A DNA stretch of 64,000 nucleotides from CAMLJR01 sp964500675 (GTDB taxonomy: Bacteria; Pseudomonadota; Gammaproteobacteria; Pseudomonadales; CAMLJR01), in NCBI GenBank assembly GCA_964500675.1, contig CAZCNY010000004.1, positions 219,504-283,503 of the forward strand. Direction: 5' to 3'. Shown one piece after another: positions 20,395 to 29,248 of the stretch. Each line of letters opens with the position of its first letter. The stretch's first letter is position 1. Both the position numbers and the translations under genes were made by a program. The notes beneath the pieces are model-generated. The model was not told where the DNA came from. It was given only the letters and a program-made list of their open reading frames with translations, and made no database searches.

Positions 20395-22239
20395 ATGAGT
20401 AAATGGGCTGACATCGTAGGTAATGTGGGCAACGATCAATACGATAAAAGAATTGCCTTGTTACAGAGCAAAGAGTTATACACCAAGTCTATAGAAGAAA
20501 CCGTAAATGCAACGATACACAACCTTAAAGCTGGCGACGGTCGCGCATTTGTAATTTTCGGGGAGCCACAAAGTGGCAAAACGGAAATGATGATTGCCCT
20601 AAATGCAAAGCTTATTGACGAGGGCGCGGAGGTCATTATCAACCTCTTAACAGACAGCATTGATCTTCTGGATCAAAGCCTGTCAAGGTTCAGAGCCTCT
20701 GGATTGAGTCCATCCCCAAAGCAATTTAATGAACTGCCAAATGACCCCAAAGAACTAAGAGGCAAAAAATGGGTGATCTTTTCTAAGAAAAATGCACGAG
20801 ACTTAGAAAAGCTGATTACCCTGCTAAAGCATCAAAATAAAATCATTGTAATTGATGACGAGGCCGACTATGCGTCTCCAAATGCCAAAGTCAACAAAGA
20901 TGAAAAGACGAAGATAAATCAATTAATTTACGATCTTCTCGGAAAGAATGGTCAGTACATAGGTGTTACTGCGACGCCGGCGAGATTAAACCTAAACAAT
21001 ACATTCGAGAACGATAGCGAATTGTGGGTGGATTTCCCACCACATCCTAATTATGTTGGCCAAGATTTCTTTTTTCCTAGTGATGGAAGGGTAGACTACA
21101 GGCTGAACACCTTTCATGCCGATGAGGGTAGTGAGAGAGTAGAACTTCAAACGGCGATATTGCATTTCCTGTGCGGCGTTGCGGAGCAGCACGAATTGGG
21201 TCTGCAAGAAAATTTTACTATGCTCGTTCACACCAGCGGAAAAAAAGACGAGCACCAAGAGGATGTGCAGGTTATTCAATCCACCATTAGCGCACTCTCG
21301 AACAAAAGCCACAGCAACTTTAACAGAATTGTTCAGCGGCTTGAGGATGTAGCGAGGCAATATGCTGTCAGCGATCATGATGCCATTGTCAGCTTCGTCT
21401 TAAAAAATATTGATCGTCACTTAATTGTCGAGATTAATTCGCGAGGCGCATCTGGAAGCGTATCTAAAATTGCCAAGCCAACAAGCTTATTTTCCTTTGG
21501 GGCCGGCGGAAATATTATTTCCAGGGGTGTGACGTTCGACAACCTGCTATCAATGTATTTCACCAGAGCCGTAAAAGGAAAATTTGCCCAAGACACCTAT
21601 ATTCAACGTGCCCGAATGTTTGGAAGCAGAGAAGCGTATAAAAAAGCATTTCAGCTTTGGATTCCAAGAGAACTGCTGGCAAATTGGAGCAAGTGTTTTT
21701 CGTTTCACAAGCTAGCGCTACAGGCTATGCGAAGCAGCACAGGCGCTCCTGTTTGGCTTGCTGATCACAAAACTATTCCCACGTCACCAGCCTCTATAGA
21801 TAAGTCCACTGTAGATTTTGAAGGCGGGGAAATGTCTTTCGGAATATTTGATTATGACGATAAAAAATATTCCCGTCTCTTTGAACGAGACCAACGCAGC
21901 AACAAAGAAATGCTCCACAATTTGAGGGCCGAATTCTCAGATACTGAGTTTCCACCCTACCTTTACCAATACTTAATGAAAGATGTGGTAGAAAGCGGCC
22001 TTTCAGATATATCCTTCCATCGCCCTAGCCAATTCGGTACCAGCGCTAGCGCGTACACGGAAGATGAAAAGAGAACTATCCGAAGGAAAAAGGGGATATT
22101 TGCAAACAATGAGTTTGCTCGAAGCGAAAAACCCAATGCGCTTCATCACCTCAAGATATTTTCCAATGAATATGGGCAAGCCCGTCTGTTTTATAAAATA
22201 AATGGCGGCTCCATCAACTTTATACAGAACAGAAAATGA
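20395..22239 (+). CDS. Z1-like superfamily 2 ATPase/helicase, first gene of a four-gene defence candidate
   Basis: 614 residues. Walker A GEPQSGKT (56-63), Walker B IDDEAD (153-158), motif III-like TATP (192-195), ISRGVTF (375-381) and motif VI-like YIQRARMFG (402-410) match the Z1 helicase group, which is linked in the literature to modification-dependent or MutL/MORC-associated restriction systems. The C-terminus has no nuclease motif that I can see. It overlaps the next gene by ATGA. The gap 20224-20394 holds a plausible promoter (TTTACC at about 20285, TATATA at about 20309) and an inverted repeat (TGTTGTTCG with CGACAACA, 20338-20360). AT-rich compared with the element backbone. Confidence 0.8.
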   Translation: MSKWADIVGNVGNDQYDKRIALLQSKELYTKSIEETVNATIHNLKAGDGRAFVIFGEPQSGKTEMMIALNAKLIDEGAEVIINLLTDSIDLLDQSLSRFRASGLSPSPKQFNELPNDPKELRGKKWVIFSKKNARDLEKLITLLKHQNKIIVIDDEADYASPNAKVNKDEKTKINQLIYDLLGKNGQYIGVTATPARLNLNNTFENDSELWVDFPPHPNYVGQDFFFPSDGRVDYRLNTFHADEGSERVELQTAILHFLCGVAEQHELGLQENFTMLVHTSGKKDEHQEDVQVIQSTISALSNKSHSNFNRIVQRLEDVARQYAVSDHDAIVSFVLKNIDRHLIVEINSRGASGSVSKIAKPTSLFSFGAGGNIISRGVTFDNLLSMYFTRAVKGKFAQDTYIQRARMFGSREAYKKAFQLWIPRELLANWSKCFSFHKLALQAMRSSTGAPVWLADHKTIPTSPASIDKSTVDFEGGEMSFGIFDYDDKKYSRLFERDQRSNKEMLHNLRAEFSDTEFPPYLYQYLMKDVVESGLSDISFHRPSQFGTSASAYTEDEKRTIRRKKGIFANNEFARSEKPNALHHLKIFSNEYGQARLFYKINGGSINFIQNRK

Positions 22240-22700
22240 TTACGGACGCAAACAGATATTACGGGGCTGTTTTCAGCAAAGTAATCGATTTTTCGGATGG
22301 TGCCATCAGCATACAGAAGGCCTCAATAGATTTTTCTGGATTTTATATTGTCCGAAAAAAAATCCCCATATATATAAAGTATTCCACTAGCCGGCGTGGC
22401 CCATGGACTTTTAACTTTCACAAAAATCATCAAGAGTTTCAAGAAAGGCTATATTCTCGACACGGCGAATGTATAACAATTTTCGTTTGTGGAAGAGATG
22501 GAATCGCCGCGCTCAGGCATGACGAATTCCGTAAGGTTTTAGATCACACATTTGAGGAACAAGAGGCGGTAACGATTAGGAGAAAACATAACGAGATGTA
22601 TAGCGTACGAGGAAAAAACGGTACCCTAGAAAGAAAGGTATCGAGAAGCAGCCTCGAAGAAGCATTTAAAAATATAGAACAACGAGACGGTACCGCATGA
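22236..22700 (+). CDS. Small conserved protein between helicase and methyltransferase
   Basis: 154 residues, overlapping both neighbours by 4 nt (ATGA at 22236 and 22697), so it is translated as part of one coupled unit. It has a beta-rich core (FSGFYIVRKKIPIYIKYST, ECITIFVCGRDGIAAL) and a basic C-terminus (VSRSSLEEAFKN). The IYIKYS strand after FSGFYI could be the remains of a nuclease-like core, but no complete motif is visible. Likely a subunit of the helicase or of the modification complex. Confidence 0.7.
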   Translation: MITDANRYYGAVFSKVIDFSDGAISIQKASIDFSGFYIVRKKIPIYIKYSTSRRGPWTFNFHKNHQEFQERLYSRHGECITIFVCGRDGIAALRHDEFRKVLDHTFEEQEAVTIRRKHNEMYSVRGKNGTLERKVSRSSLEEAFKNIEQRDGTA

Positions 22701-23881
22701 AACATATTCACCCCTTCCCTGCCAGAATGGCTCCTGATATTGCACTATCAAAAATAGGCGATCTATCGAAGGGGCATGTTGTATTAGACCCAATGTCTGG
22801 GTCTGGCATGGTGCTCTCCCAAGCTGCGCGAAACGGCTTTAAATCCATAGGGTATGATTTAGACCCTCTTGCTCGAATGATCTCAAGAGTTGGCGCAACG
22901 AGCGTTAATGAGGAAAAAGCTGAAAATACGCTTTCAGCCCTCATCGAAATCTGCTCGCGCCAGTCTGAAAAGAGAAAAAAAATTCGGCTTAACTGGATTG
23001 ATAATGACCAAGAAACTTCGGACTTTATTGACTTTTGGTTTCACGAAAAGCAATCTCAACAATTAAGGCTTCTCTCGTATTACCTGCTCGTCGAGCCGAT
23101 TACGACAGACAAAAAAATTACTGATATTCTTAAAGTGACCCTATCGCGACTAATTATAACGAAAGAACCGAAAGCATCGCTTGCGCGCGATACGGCGCAC
23201 AGCAGGCCGCATAAGACCATCCAGGAAAACGATTTCGATATTTTTTCTGAACTACCTGCGTCGCTAAGGCATGTCCTAAAGGCGCTCGATAGCGAATCAA
23301 TACAATTCGACACAAAAACTTATTTAGGGGATGCGAGAAAAATGACGCGAATCTCCAATAGGTCTGTCGATGCAATTATCACATCGCCCCCATACTTAAA
23401 TGCCATTGATTACATGAGGGGGCATCGACTCTCTCTTGTCTGGCTCGGTTATACCTTGGCCAAACTTAGGGGTATTAGGGGCAGCACGATTGGTGCCGAG
23501 AGGTCAATATTTAAAACGACCGACGCACATTTCTCTGAAATCCTAAAAGACCTCGAATTAGAGGATTTGGATGATCGGAATTCAAAAATGTTGCATCGTT
23601 ATTATTGCGATTTAACTCTCCAGCTTGCTGAGTCTTATCGCGTATTAAAGCGCCGAGCTTCGGCAACATACGTAATTGGAAACTCGACGATTCGAGGAAA
23701 CTATATTCGCAACAGCGAGCTTTTGAAGAAGGCAGCTATTTCAGCCGGATTTGACATCAAAAACGAATCAGTACGTGAGATACCAAACAACAAACGCTAT
23801 ATGCCTTTAGATGACAAATCCGGTAGTACGCTAGCTTCTCGCATGAGAGAGGAGCACATTATACAGTTTATAAAACAATAA
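22697..23881 (+). CDS. Amino DNA methyltransferase (N6-adenine or N4-cytosine)
   Basis: 394 residues. S-adenosylmethionine motif I is LDPMSGSG (30-37) followed by the acidic motif II (GYDLDPLA, 52-59); catalytic motif IV is TSPPY (229-233). Motif I precedes motif IV with about 190 residues between them, giving the alpha-type order with a possible target-recognition region in the middle. The N-terminal HPFPARMAP is also typical of this branch. It would protect self DNA for the helicase and nuclease beside it. Coupled by ATGA to the previous gene; the next gene starts 54 nt on. Confidence 0.9.
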   Translation: MKHIHPFPARMAPDIALSKIGDLSKGHVVLDPMSGSGMVLSQAARNGFKSIGYDLDPLARMISRVGATSVNEEKAENTLSALIEICSRQSEKRKKIRLNWIDNDQETSDFIDFWFHEKQSQQLRLLSYYLLVEPITTDKKITDILKVTLSRLIITKEPKASLARDTAHSRPHKTIQENDFDIFSELPASLRHVLKALDSESIQFDTKTYLGDARKMTRISNRSVDAIITSPPYLNAIDYMRGHRLSLVWLGYTLAKLRGIRGSTIGAERSIFKTTDAHFSEILKDLELEDLDDRNSKMLHRYYCDLTLQLAESYRVLKRRASATYVIGNSTIRGNYIRNSELLKKAAISAGFDIKNESVREIPNNKRYMPLDDKSGSTLASRMREEHIIQFIKQ

Positions 23882-23935
23882 TAAATTTGACATATATAAC
23901 ACCCCAGCTTGTGAGAGGGACACCAGAGGTTAATA

Positions 23936-24730
23936 GTGAGCATTAATGAAACAGTGCTGGAGATGCACTTCCACAATCCTTTGATGAAACTTTTCCAGGA
24001 CACAGTTGGCTTGGGAAAAGGCAGCTTCAACTTTTACAAATACTCTCCACAAAAAGAGTGTTTCATTGGGTTCGATCAGGCCTACATAAAGAGCGATATG
24101 ACTGACAAAGAATTGTTCAGGGTTCTAAGAAATAGCGCCATGAATAGTGGATATAATCTTTCTAATTTTTTTGTTGGGTATTTCTTGCAGTTCAAGGTCG
24201 TTAAGGAAATGCAGAAACGTGTCAGACATACCCCTTCGCAAATAATTTCTCGACCACATTACAGAGTTTCGCTAGACACCCAGAAGAATATTAATACCGG
24301 ATTTTCACAGCATGAATTACTTTATGCATTAAATAAAAATAATAACGCTATGGTTTATTATGCATGCCCAATGGTTTTTGAAAAATCAGAACTTTACAAA
24401 AGTCCTCCTGATATGAGTTTGTTGCGGTTCGCCGACCTTACTGATTGCCCTCACATATACGACGACAATGAGTCGCACTACATTTATTTTGACGACAAGC
24501 AATCCAACCCAATATGGTGCAGCGATCCAGTAGAAGGGGCCGCATACACGCCGCAATTCTTCGTGAATGACATCAAAAATCGTGTCGACTCAGAGGAGTT
24601 TAGGGCCGATCAACTGAAGCTTCTCGATGCGCTTGAAGGAACCGAAGAAAATGTTTTTTCGAAAAAGAAAGAGAAGGTGTTGAATATGGTTTCAGAATCT
24701 TTGACCATTATTCGATATGCTAAATCCTAG
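23936..24730 (+). CDS. Putative restriction nuclease of the four-gene system
   Basis: 264 residues from a GTG (GTG AGC ATT AAT). A likely PD-(D/E)xK-type core is spread over the first 90 residues: E41, D47 in ECFIGFDQAY and Q85-x-K87 in GYFLQFKVVK, with a strand-strand-helix pattern. The C-terminal half is unassigned. Position at the end of a helicase, small protein and methyltransferase operon supports a cutting role. No other nuclease is present in the operon. The 3' end overlaps the convergent small gene by 4 nt. Assignment is inference from motif and context. Confidence 0.6.
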   Translation: MSINETVLEMHFHNPLMKLFQDTVGLGKGSFNFYKYSPQKECFIGFDQAYIKSDMTDKELFRVLRNSAMNSGYNLSNFFVGYFLQFKVVKEMQKRVRHTPSQIISRPHYRVSLDTQKNINTGFSQHELLYALNKNNNAMVYYACPMVFEKSELYKSPPDMSLLRFADLTDCPHIYDDNESHYIYFDDKQSNPIWCSDPVEGAAYTPQFFVNDIKNRVDSEEFRADQLKLLDALEGTEENVFSKKKEKVLNMVSESLTIIRYAKS

Positions 24731-24918
24731 GATGCTGGGCGTTCAAAGCGTAGGCGATTTTTAAATTCCCTGCTGATATTCTCCATCGAGGCAAGACAGA
24801 TACGACGGTCATCCGAGTGCGGATCGCTTTTGACCAGCGCGTTGAATATCTCTCTATAGAGAAAATGTAATTCGCTTGTGGTTTTTGTCGCCAGTTCAAA
24901 TTGTGTAACGAGTTTCAT
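24727..24918 (-). CDS. 63-residue conserved protein of the mobile element
   Basis: MKLVTQFELATKTTSELHF, then a helical stretch with a Ser-Asp-Asp-Arg-Arg segment (PHSDDRRICLASMENISREF). Its ATG is preceded by AAGGAGGACAAC, a very good ribosome site. Small proteins of this type recur beside relaxase genes; function unknown. Between it and the relaxase gene, 24919-25192 contains a short GGCCGC/GCGGCC hairpin (24939-24956) and no further gene. Confidence 0.65.
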   Translation of the reverse strand: MKLVTQFELATKTTSELHFLYREIFNALVKSDPHSDDRRICLASMENISREFKNRLRFERPAS

Positions 24919-25192
24919 GTTGTCCTCCTTTGGTCGGAGGCCGCGCCATTGCGGCCTTTCATGCGGAGGGAGGAAACACGCGGCTTTTAGCCAGCACCGG
25001 TAGGCTGCAAGCGTTCGCTGGAAGAGTGCTCGCCACTTGCGGGAATAAAAAAGCCCGTGTTACGGGCAGACGAAGAAAGGACAGCGATGTGCGGCCTTTG
25101 GCTAAAGATCAGGACAACAGAAACTAGGAATATGATTTGAGAGGCAAAAGCATCCGCGAATGATTGCCCTAGAGAGATGCAACGCCACGGGG

Positions 25193-26506
25193 TCAGTCCA
25201 AGCGCGGGCCACGATCACGTTGCCGGTCTTTAGGCGATTTGCCTTTCTGGTTTGAAGCGTCGTGGAATTGTTGCCGCAGTTCCAGCCGTTCGCTCTTGCC
25301 CAAGTGCATGTATTCAGCAATATCCCGGTTGAGTTGCTCCATGTCACGCGCATGAGCGGCGCGCGTTGAGCGGGCCAGAATGTGAAAGCTCTGCCGTTCG
25401 TCGAGGTGGTGCTGGACCATCACGTTTTTCTCGCGACAATCCCGCTCTATAGAAAGCTGGTGCTCGCGCTCGTTTTCGCGGGCCTGTTTGCCGTAGCGAC
25501 CGGTCAGGCGGTCCCATAGGCCACGAAACCCTTTATTTAACCGGCTGGCGCGTTCAGTATTTTCGAGAGCTGCGCGCTTGGCATGGGCGGTTTCGAGGTC
25601 GGCGCGCTCCTTGCGCTGTTTCTCGACAATCTGTTCCCGTTGCAGGGCCAGCATGGCCATGCGTTTTTGCTGTGCGGCTTCCGCTTGAGCGATATGTCCG
25701 CGCAGCATGTCGGACATGTGGGCGGCAATATCGGCTTTTGCCTTTTCCACGGTGGGGAGGTCTTCAGCATTGCCCAATCTGGCGCGGACATCCTTGGTCT
25801 TGATCCCCACCCATTTGGCGATAGCATAAACCTCGCCCCGGAAATCGACGGCGACGTGGCCGCGGCTATCGCCGCGCGCCAGTGTGTAGCCCCGATCCCG
25901 GAGCGCCTGGGAGAAGGCTTTCGGGGAATCCGAAACTGCCCAGCATTCCTGAAGCAGACCTTTGAGCATCTTCGGGTCTTGTTTGGCCCGCTTGGCTTGT
26001 TCCCATTCCGCGCGGGTGTAGTTGCGTGGGTCGCGTTCCTTGCTGTTCACGAGGCCGCGCGGCATCTGCCAGCCGTGTTCGAGATAGAGCTGGCGGGAAA
26101 CATCCCGCAGTTTCAGCTTGAAGTGCGGGAGATTGATTGCTTTCATCTTGTCGGTGTCGATCCTTGACCAGACGACATGCGCGTGGCGGCGACCGTCCTT
26201 CTCGTGGAAGACGACGGCACGGGGCTGGCCTTGTAGGCCGATTTTCTTTTCGACGGCCTCGATGGCTGCCTCGAAGTCTTCGACCGGGACGCGCTCTTGC
26301 GGCGGCGGGCTCAGGCTCAACGAGAAAAGGAACTGCTTGGCGCGGGTGCCCCGGCTGACGGCGTAGATTTCATGGAGGGCGGCATGAAGATCGTCCGATG
26401 AGAAGCCCCGAAGCTCATGGACCTCGACATGCTCGTTCTCTTTGGTTTTCAGTAAATGGGCGGCAAGCTGGGTGCTGCCGCCGCGTTGGCCGCCTTTGAG
26501 GATCAT
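25193..26506 (-). CDS. Relaxase (MobA/VirD2 family)
   Basis: 437 residues from the ATG complementary to 26504-26506 (MILKGGQRGG); the stop of mobC overlaps it as ATGA, which decides this start over a longer one. The relaxase histidine triad is in HEKDGRRHAHVVWSRID (H101, H108, H110). Nicking would use a tyrosine or equivalent in the first 30 residues, which is not certain by eye. The C-terminal half is a long charged coiled coil (about 280-420). It nicks oriT and pilots the strand to a helper channel through the coupling protein. Confidence 0.9.
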   Translation of the reverse strand: MILKGGQRGGSTQLAAHLLKTKENEHVEVHELRGFSSDDLHAALHEIYAVSRGTRAKQFLFSLSLSPPPQERVPVEDFEAAIEAVEKKIGLQGQPRAVVFHEKDGRRHAHVVWSRIDTDKMKAINLPHFKLKLRDVSRQLYLEHGWQMPRGLVNSKERDPRNYTRAEWEQAKRAKQDPKMLKGLLQECWAVSDSPKAFSQALRDRGYTLARGDSRGHVAVDFRGEVYAIAKWVGIKTKDVRARLGNAEDLPTVEKAKADIAAHMSDMLRGHIAQAEAAQQKRMAMLALQREQIVEKQRKERADLETAHAKRAALENTERASRLNKGFRGLWDRLTGRYGKQARENEREHQLSIERDCREKNVMVQHHLDERQSFHILARSTRAAHARDMEQLNRDIAEYMHLGKSERLELRQQFHDASNQKGKSPKDRQRDRGPRLD

Positions 26507-26946
26507 GTCGGCCCCCTTCCGGGGTCCAGGCCGAGGGCGGCGACCAGCCGGTCCCGCATCCACTGGACTTCCCGGCAGGCGTCCAGGATGGCTTTTTCCG
26601 TATCTGGGGTTACGGGAAGCGAGCCGGAGTTGGCGGCCTTGGCGAGCTGGTTGAGATTGTTCGCCAGTTTGGCCTTGCCCAATTCCCCGAGAAGTTGGGC
26701 AAGAACCTTGTCGTCCTTGGCTGGCGAGCGGTAACTCCGGCGGCGGCTGGCGGCGCTTCCGAGCAGCTTCGAGCGTATATAGGCCCCCAGCGGCATCGTT
26801 CCCGCTTCGCGCCGCAGCAGAGCTTTTTCTTCGTTGCTGAGGCGCAGTGAGAACGGCGGCGGCGAGCCTATGCGCTTAATGTGGCTACCGTTGTGTTCGG
26901 CGGCGTCCTGAAATTCTCCGGCAATCGGCGGGTGGTCTAGGCTCAT
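26503..26946 (-). CDS. MobC-like relaxosome accessory protein
   Basis: 147 residues. PFSLRLSNEEKALLRREAG, then GAYIRSKLLG, is the ribbon-helix-helix pattern of MobC/MbeC proteins; the C-terminal half (LANNLNQLAKAANSGSLPV, then AILDACREVQWMRDRLV) is the conserved MobC helix pair. It helps the relaxase open oriT. The start (ATG complementary to 26944-26946) overlaps, as ATGA, the stop of the reading frame that enters from the right attachment site, so in the circle it is coupled to the recombinase gene. Only 105 bp separate it from attR, leaving little room for a promoter. Confidence 0.85.
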   Translation of the reverse strand: MSLDHPPIAGEFQDAAEHNGSHIKRIGSPPPFSLRLSNEEKALLRREAGTMPLGAYIRSKLLGSAASRRRSYRSPAKDDKVLAQLLGELGKAKLANNLNQLAKAANSGSLPVTPDTEKAILDACREVQWMRDRLVAALGLDPGRGPT

Positions 26947-27061
26947 GGCTGAACCTCCCCGGCTGGACGGAGTGAAGGCGAGTCTAAATGCTTGAGTTCA
27001 GTGTTCCATTCCTCCAATATTTCCAGCAGAGCGTTCGAACTTTCTTCGTCCGGGCGCGCCA
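26943..27061 (-). other. Alternative 3' exon-like segment of the recombinase gene (used in the circular form)
   Basis: Read from the attachment core leftward, the frame continues ATG GCG CGC CCG GAC and encodes DEESSNALLEILEEWNTE and 17 more residues before TGA at 26943-26945. Joined to 5428 through the shared core, it is exactly in frame with the recombinase codons GAA ATG GCG CGC CC. The segment has an amphipathic helix and no start codon with a ribosome site of its own, so it makes sense only as the native recombinase C-terminus. In the integrated state it is a detached 3' end. Confidence 0.85.
27052..27061. repeat. attR core
   Basis: Second copy of GGGCGCGCCA. Directly after it the host sequence resumes with CAAACAAAAAAAGG and a terminator, the expected native downstream sequence of tRNA-Arg. 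Confidence 0.85.
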
Positions 27062-27066
27062 CAAAC

Positions 27067-27096
27067 AAAAAAAGGCCACTTGGAAGTGGCCTTTTT
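27067..27096. terminator. Displaced terminator of tRNA-Arg, active in both directions
   Basis: GGCCACTT (27074-27081) and AAGTGGCC (27084-27091) form a perfect 8-bp stem, with A7 before and T5 after. On the plus strand it would end the tRNA transcript in an empty site; on the minus strand it stops host transcripts before mobC. Confidence 0.88.
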
Positions 27097-27207
27097 CGTT
27101 TGTCGTCGCATTGAGCGGTTTGTTCTGACCGGTTCGATAAAATTGCGTGGCAATTTTAGCCGTCGGGAGCGTAGCGCCAGCGGCGCGAGTCAATCTTCCA
27201 GGGTTAG

Positions 27208-27885
27208 TTATGCGACGCTTTTTAATTTTCGCCGAACTCTCGCAATAGCGCCGAGGCCGGATAGCATCAGCCAACTTGCGGACGGTAGCGGTACCGACGA
27301 CACCGATGGTGGCGTATAACTGCCCGCCGCGCCAGGTGTGCCGATATCGCCAGCGCCAAACGTAAACGTATGCGGTGTCAACGCAAAGCCGTTAGCCGTT
27401 AATTCCACGCTGTTGCCAGCAACGCCAAACAATGCCGCATCGCTGTAAATCAGGCTGGCGATTTCCACTCCTCCGGATTCCAGAATAATTGCATCGCTGC
27501 TATTGCCCAGCACAAAACTGTCGTAGACATAATCGGCGGTATAGCCACCGTTGTTGAGCGAATCGCCATTGCGTCCAAAAACAAAGTAACTCCCCGGCGC
27601 AACCGTAATCGGCGAGTTGCCGCTAACGGTGTGCGAGTTGCTGCTCTGATCGCGGATAACCAATCCCGTTAGATCGATACCGCCAGCGCTGGCGTTATAG
27701 ACTTCAAACCATTCGCCGGCAGTGTCGCTGACGGCATCGGGGTTGGCCAGCACTTCGGTAATGACTAAGTCGCCCGGACTAAGCGCAGCTTTTGCGGAGC
27801 CTGCGTTGAGGCCGATGAGAAGCGCGAAGCCTGTGATGATGCAGGAGTGAGTGATGGATTGTTTGAAACGGCAAGAATATTTCAT
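27208..27885 (-). CDS. Secreted lamin-tail-domain protein with PEP-CTERM-like sorting tail
   Basis: 225 residues with a signal peptide ending near LNAGSAKA (about residue 33). The body is a lamin tail (LTD) fold: GDLVITEVLANPDAVSD, GEWFEVYNAS, IDLTGLVIRD, GSYFVFGRNGD. The C-terminus VPLPSASWLMLSGLGAIARV followed by RRK is a proline-start, hydrophobic, arginine-end tail of the exosortase/PEP-CTERM kind, the VPLP variant. It would be exported and then processed at the membrane. First host gene right of the element; only the left flank (27062-27207) has a terminator. Confidence 0.8.
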   Translation of the reverse strand: MKYSCRFKQSITHSCIITGFALLIGLNAGSAKAALSPGDLVITEVLANPDAVSDTAGEWFEVYNASAGGIDLTGLVIRDQSSNSHTVSGNSPITVAPGSYFVFGRNGDSLNNGGYTADYVYDSFVLGNSSDAIILESGGVEIASLIYSDAALFGVAGNSVELTANGFALTPHTFTFGAGDIGTPGAAGSYTPPSVSSVPLPSASWLMLSGLGAIARVRRKLKSVA

Positions 27886-28092
27886 GATTACCTTCCTTGT
27901 TGTCCCTGGTATTTGAGCTTTTAGTGGCGTCGAGTGTCACGACACCACATCCCTGAAATGCCGCCTTCGTGGCGACCGCATAACTGTAACAAAGTTTTTG
28001 CGGTGAAGAAAAGTCCTCACCGTGGCCCGTGTGTGATTTTGCGCAGAAGCGATTAGACTCACGCATCTTCCTAAACTTGCATTGAGATTGCG

Positions 28093-29241
28093 ATGATTGC
28101 GCGCCCGTTTCGTATTGACATCCCGCAGAATAAACTCGATTGGATCGCACAGCGTCTGCGCGCCGCGCCGTGGCCGGATGTTCCCGAGGGCGCGCCGTGG
28201 CAATTTGGCACCGATGCAAAAACGCTGCGCGAACTCGTCGATTACTGGCTCGAAGATTTCGATTGGCGCAAACGCGAAACAGCATTTAATGCGTTGCCGC
28301 AATTCACCGCACGCATCGACGATTACGATATTCACTTCATCCACGTGCGCGGTGCGGGTAAAAATCCGAAGCCGCTGCTGCTCAGTCACGGCTGGCCCGG
28401 TTCGTTCGCCGAATTCATGAAAGTGATCGAGCCGCTCACCCATCCGGAAAAATTCGGCGGCTCGATCGACGATGCATTTTCGGTAGTGGTTCCGTCGCTA
28501 CCCGGTTACGGGTTTTCATCGAAACCGAAAACCGCGATCGGCCCGCGCACGATTGCAAAATTATTCGATCGCCTGATGACCGACGTGCTCGGTTACGACG
28601 ATTACATCGCGCAAGGCGGCGATTGGGGTTCGGCGATTTCGAGCTGGCTCGGCTATGAAGGTAAAGGCTGCGGCGCGGTGCATTTGAATTTCGTGATGAT
28701 CTGGCGCGCGGGCTCGGCGCGGCCAGAAACATCCGAAGAAAAAGCCGCGATGCAGCATGCGAAAAAATTCTGGAAAAATGAAAACGGTTACATGGTGCTG
28801 CAATCGACTAAACCGCTGACGCTGTCGTATGCGATGCACGATAGCCCGCTCGGTGTTGCGGCGTGGATTCTCGAAAAATTTCATCGCTGGAGCGATAAAT
28901 CCAATAGCGATTGGAAACTCAATGGCGATTTGTGGGGCGCATTGACCAAAGACGAAATTATCACCGACATCATGATCTACCTCGTCACCGACACCTTCGG
29001 CACCTCGACTTGGCTCTACAACGGCTTATACAAAGAAACCGTGCCGAACGATGCCTACGTTAAACGCCCGACCGGCGTTGCATTATTTCCGCAAGAAATC
29101 GCCGCCCTTCCGCGCAGCCTCGTGGCGAAGAGTTACAACATCGTGCAATGGAATGAAATGCCGCGCGGCGGACATTTTGCGGCAATGGAGCAGCCGGAGT
29201 TGTTTGTTGGGGAGTTGCGGAATTTTTTGCGATTGATTTAA
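28093..29241 (+). CDS. Epoxide hydrolase (alpha/beta hydrolase with EHN domain)
   Basis: 382 residues. The N-terminal EHN domain (PFRIDIPQNKLDWIAQRLRA and the WPDVPEGAPW stretch) precedes an alpha/beta hydrolase core with the oxyanion motif HGWPGS (about residue 100), the nucleophile aspartate in QGGDWGS (about 174-180) and the catalytic histidine in RGGHFAAMEQP near the C-terminus. It opens epoxides to diols in the cytoplasm. It stands alone, divergent from the PEP-CTERM-like gene; the 207-bp gap shows no clear promoter. Confidence 0.9.
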   Translation: MIARPFRIDIPQNKLDWIAQRLRAAPWPDVPEGAPWQFGTDAKTLRELVDYWLEDFDWRKRETAFNALPQFTARIDDYDIHFIHVRGAGKNPKPLLLSHGWPGSFAEFMKVIEPLTHPEKFGGSIDDAFSVVVPSLPGYGFSSKPKTAIGPRTIAKLFDRLMTDVLGYDDYIAQGGDWGSAISSWLGYEGKGCGAVHLNFVMIWRAGSARPETSEEKAAMQHAKKFWKNENGYMVLQSTKPLTLSYAMHDSPLGVAAWILEKFHRWSDKSNSDWKLNGDLWGALTKDEIITDIMIYLVTDTFGTSTWLYNGLYKETVPNDAYVKRPTGVALFPQEIAALPRSLVAKSYNIVQWNEMPRGGHFAAMEQPELFVGELRNFLRLI

Positions 29242-29248
29242 TGGCCGT

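Noticed and set aside
26984..27274. Minus-strand frame of 96 codons across the right attachment site
   Set aside because: It is in a different frame from the segment that joins the recombinase and crosses the host terminator; the recombinase-linked frame explains the coding signal.
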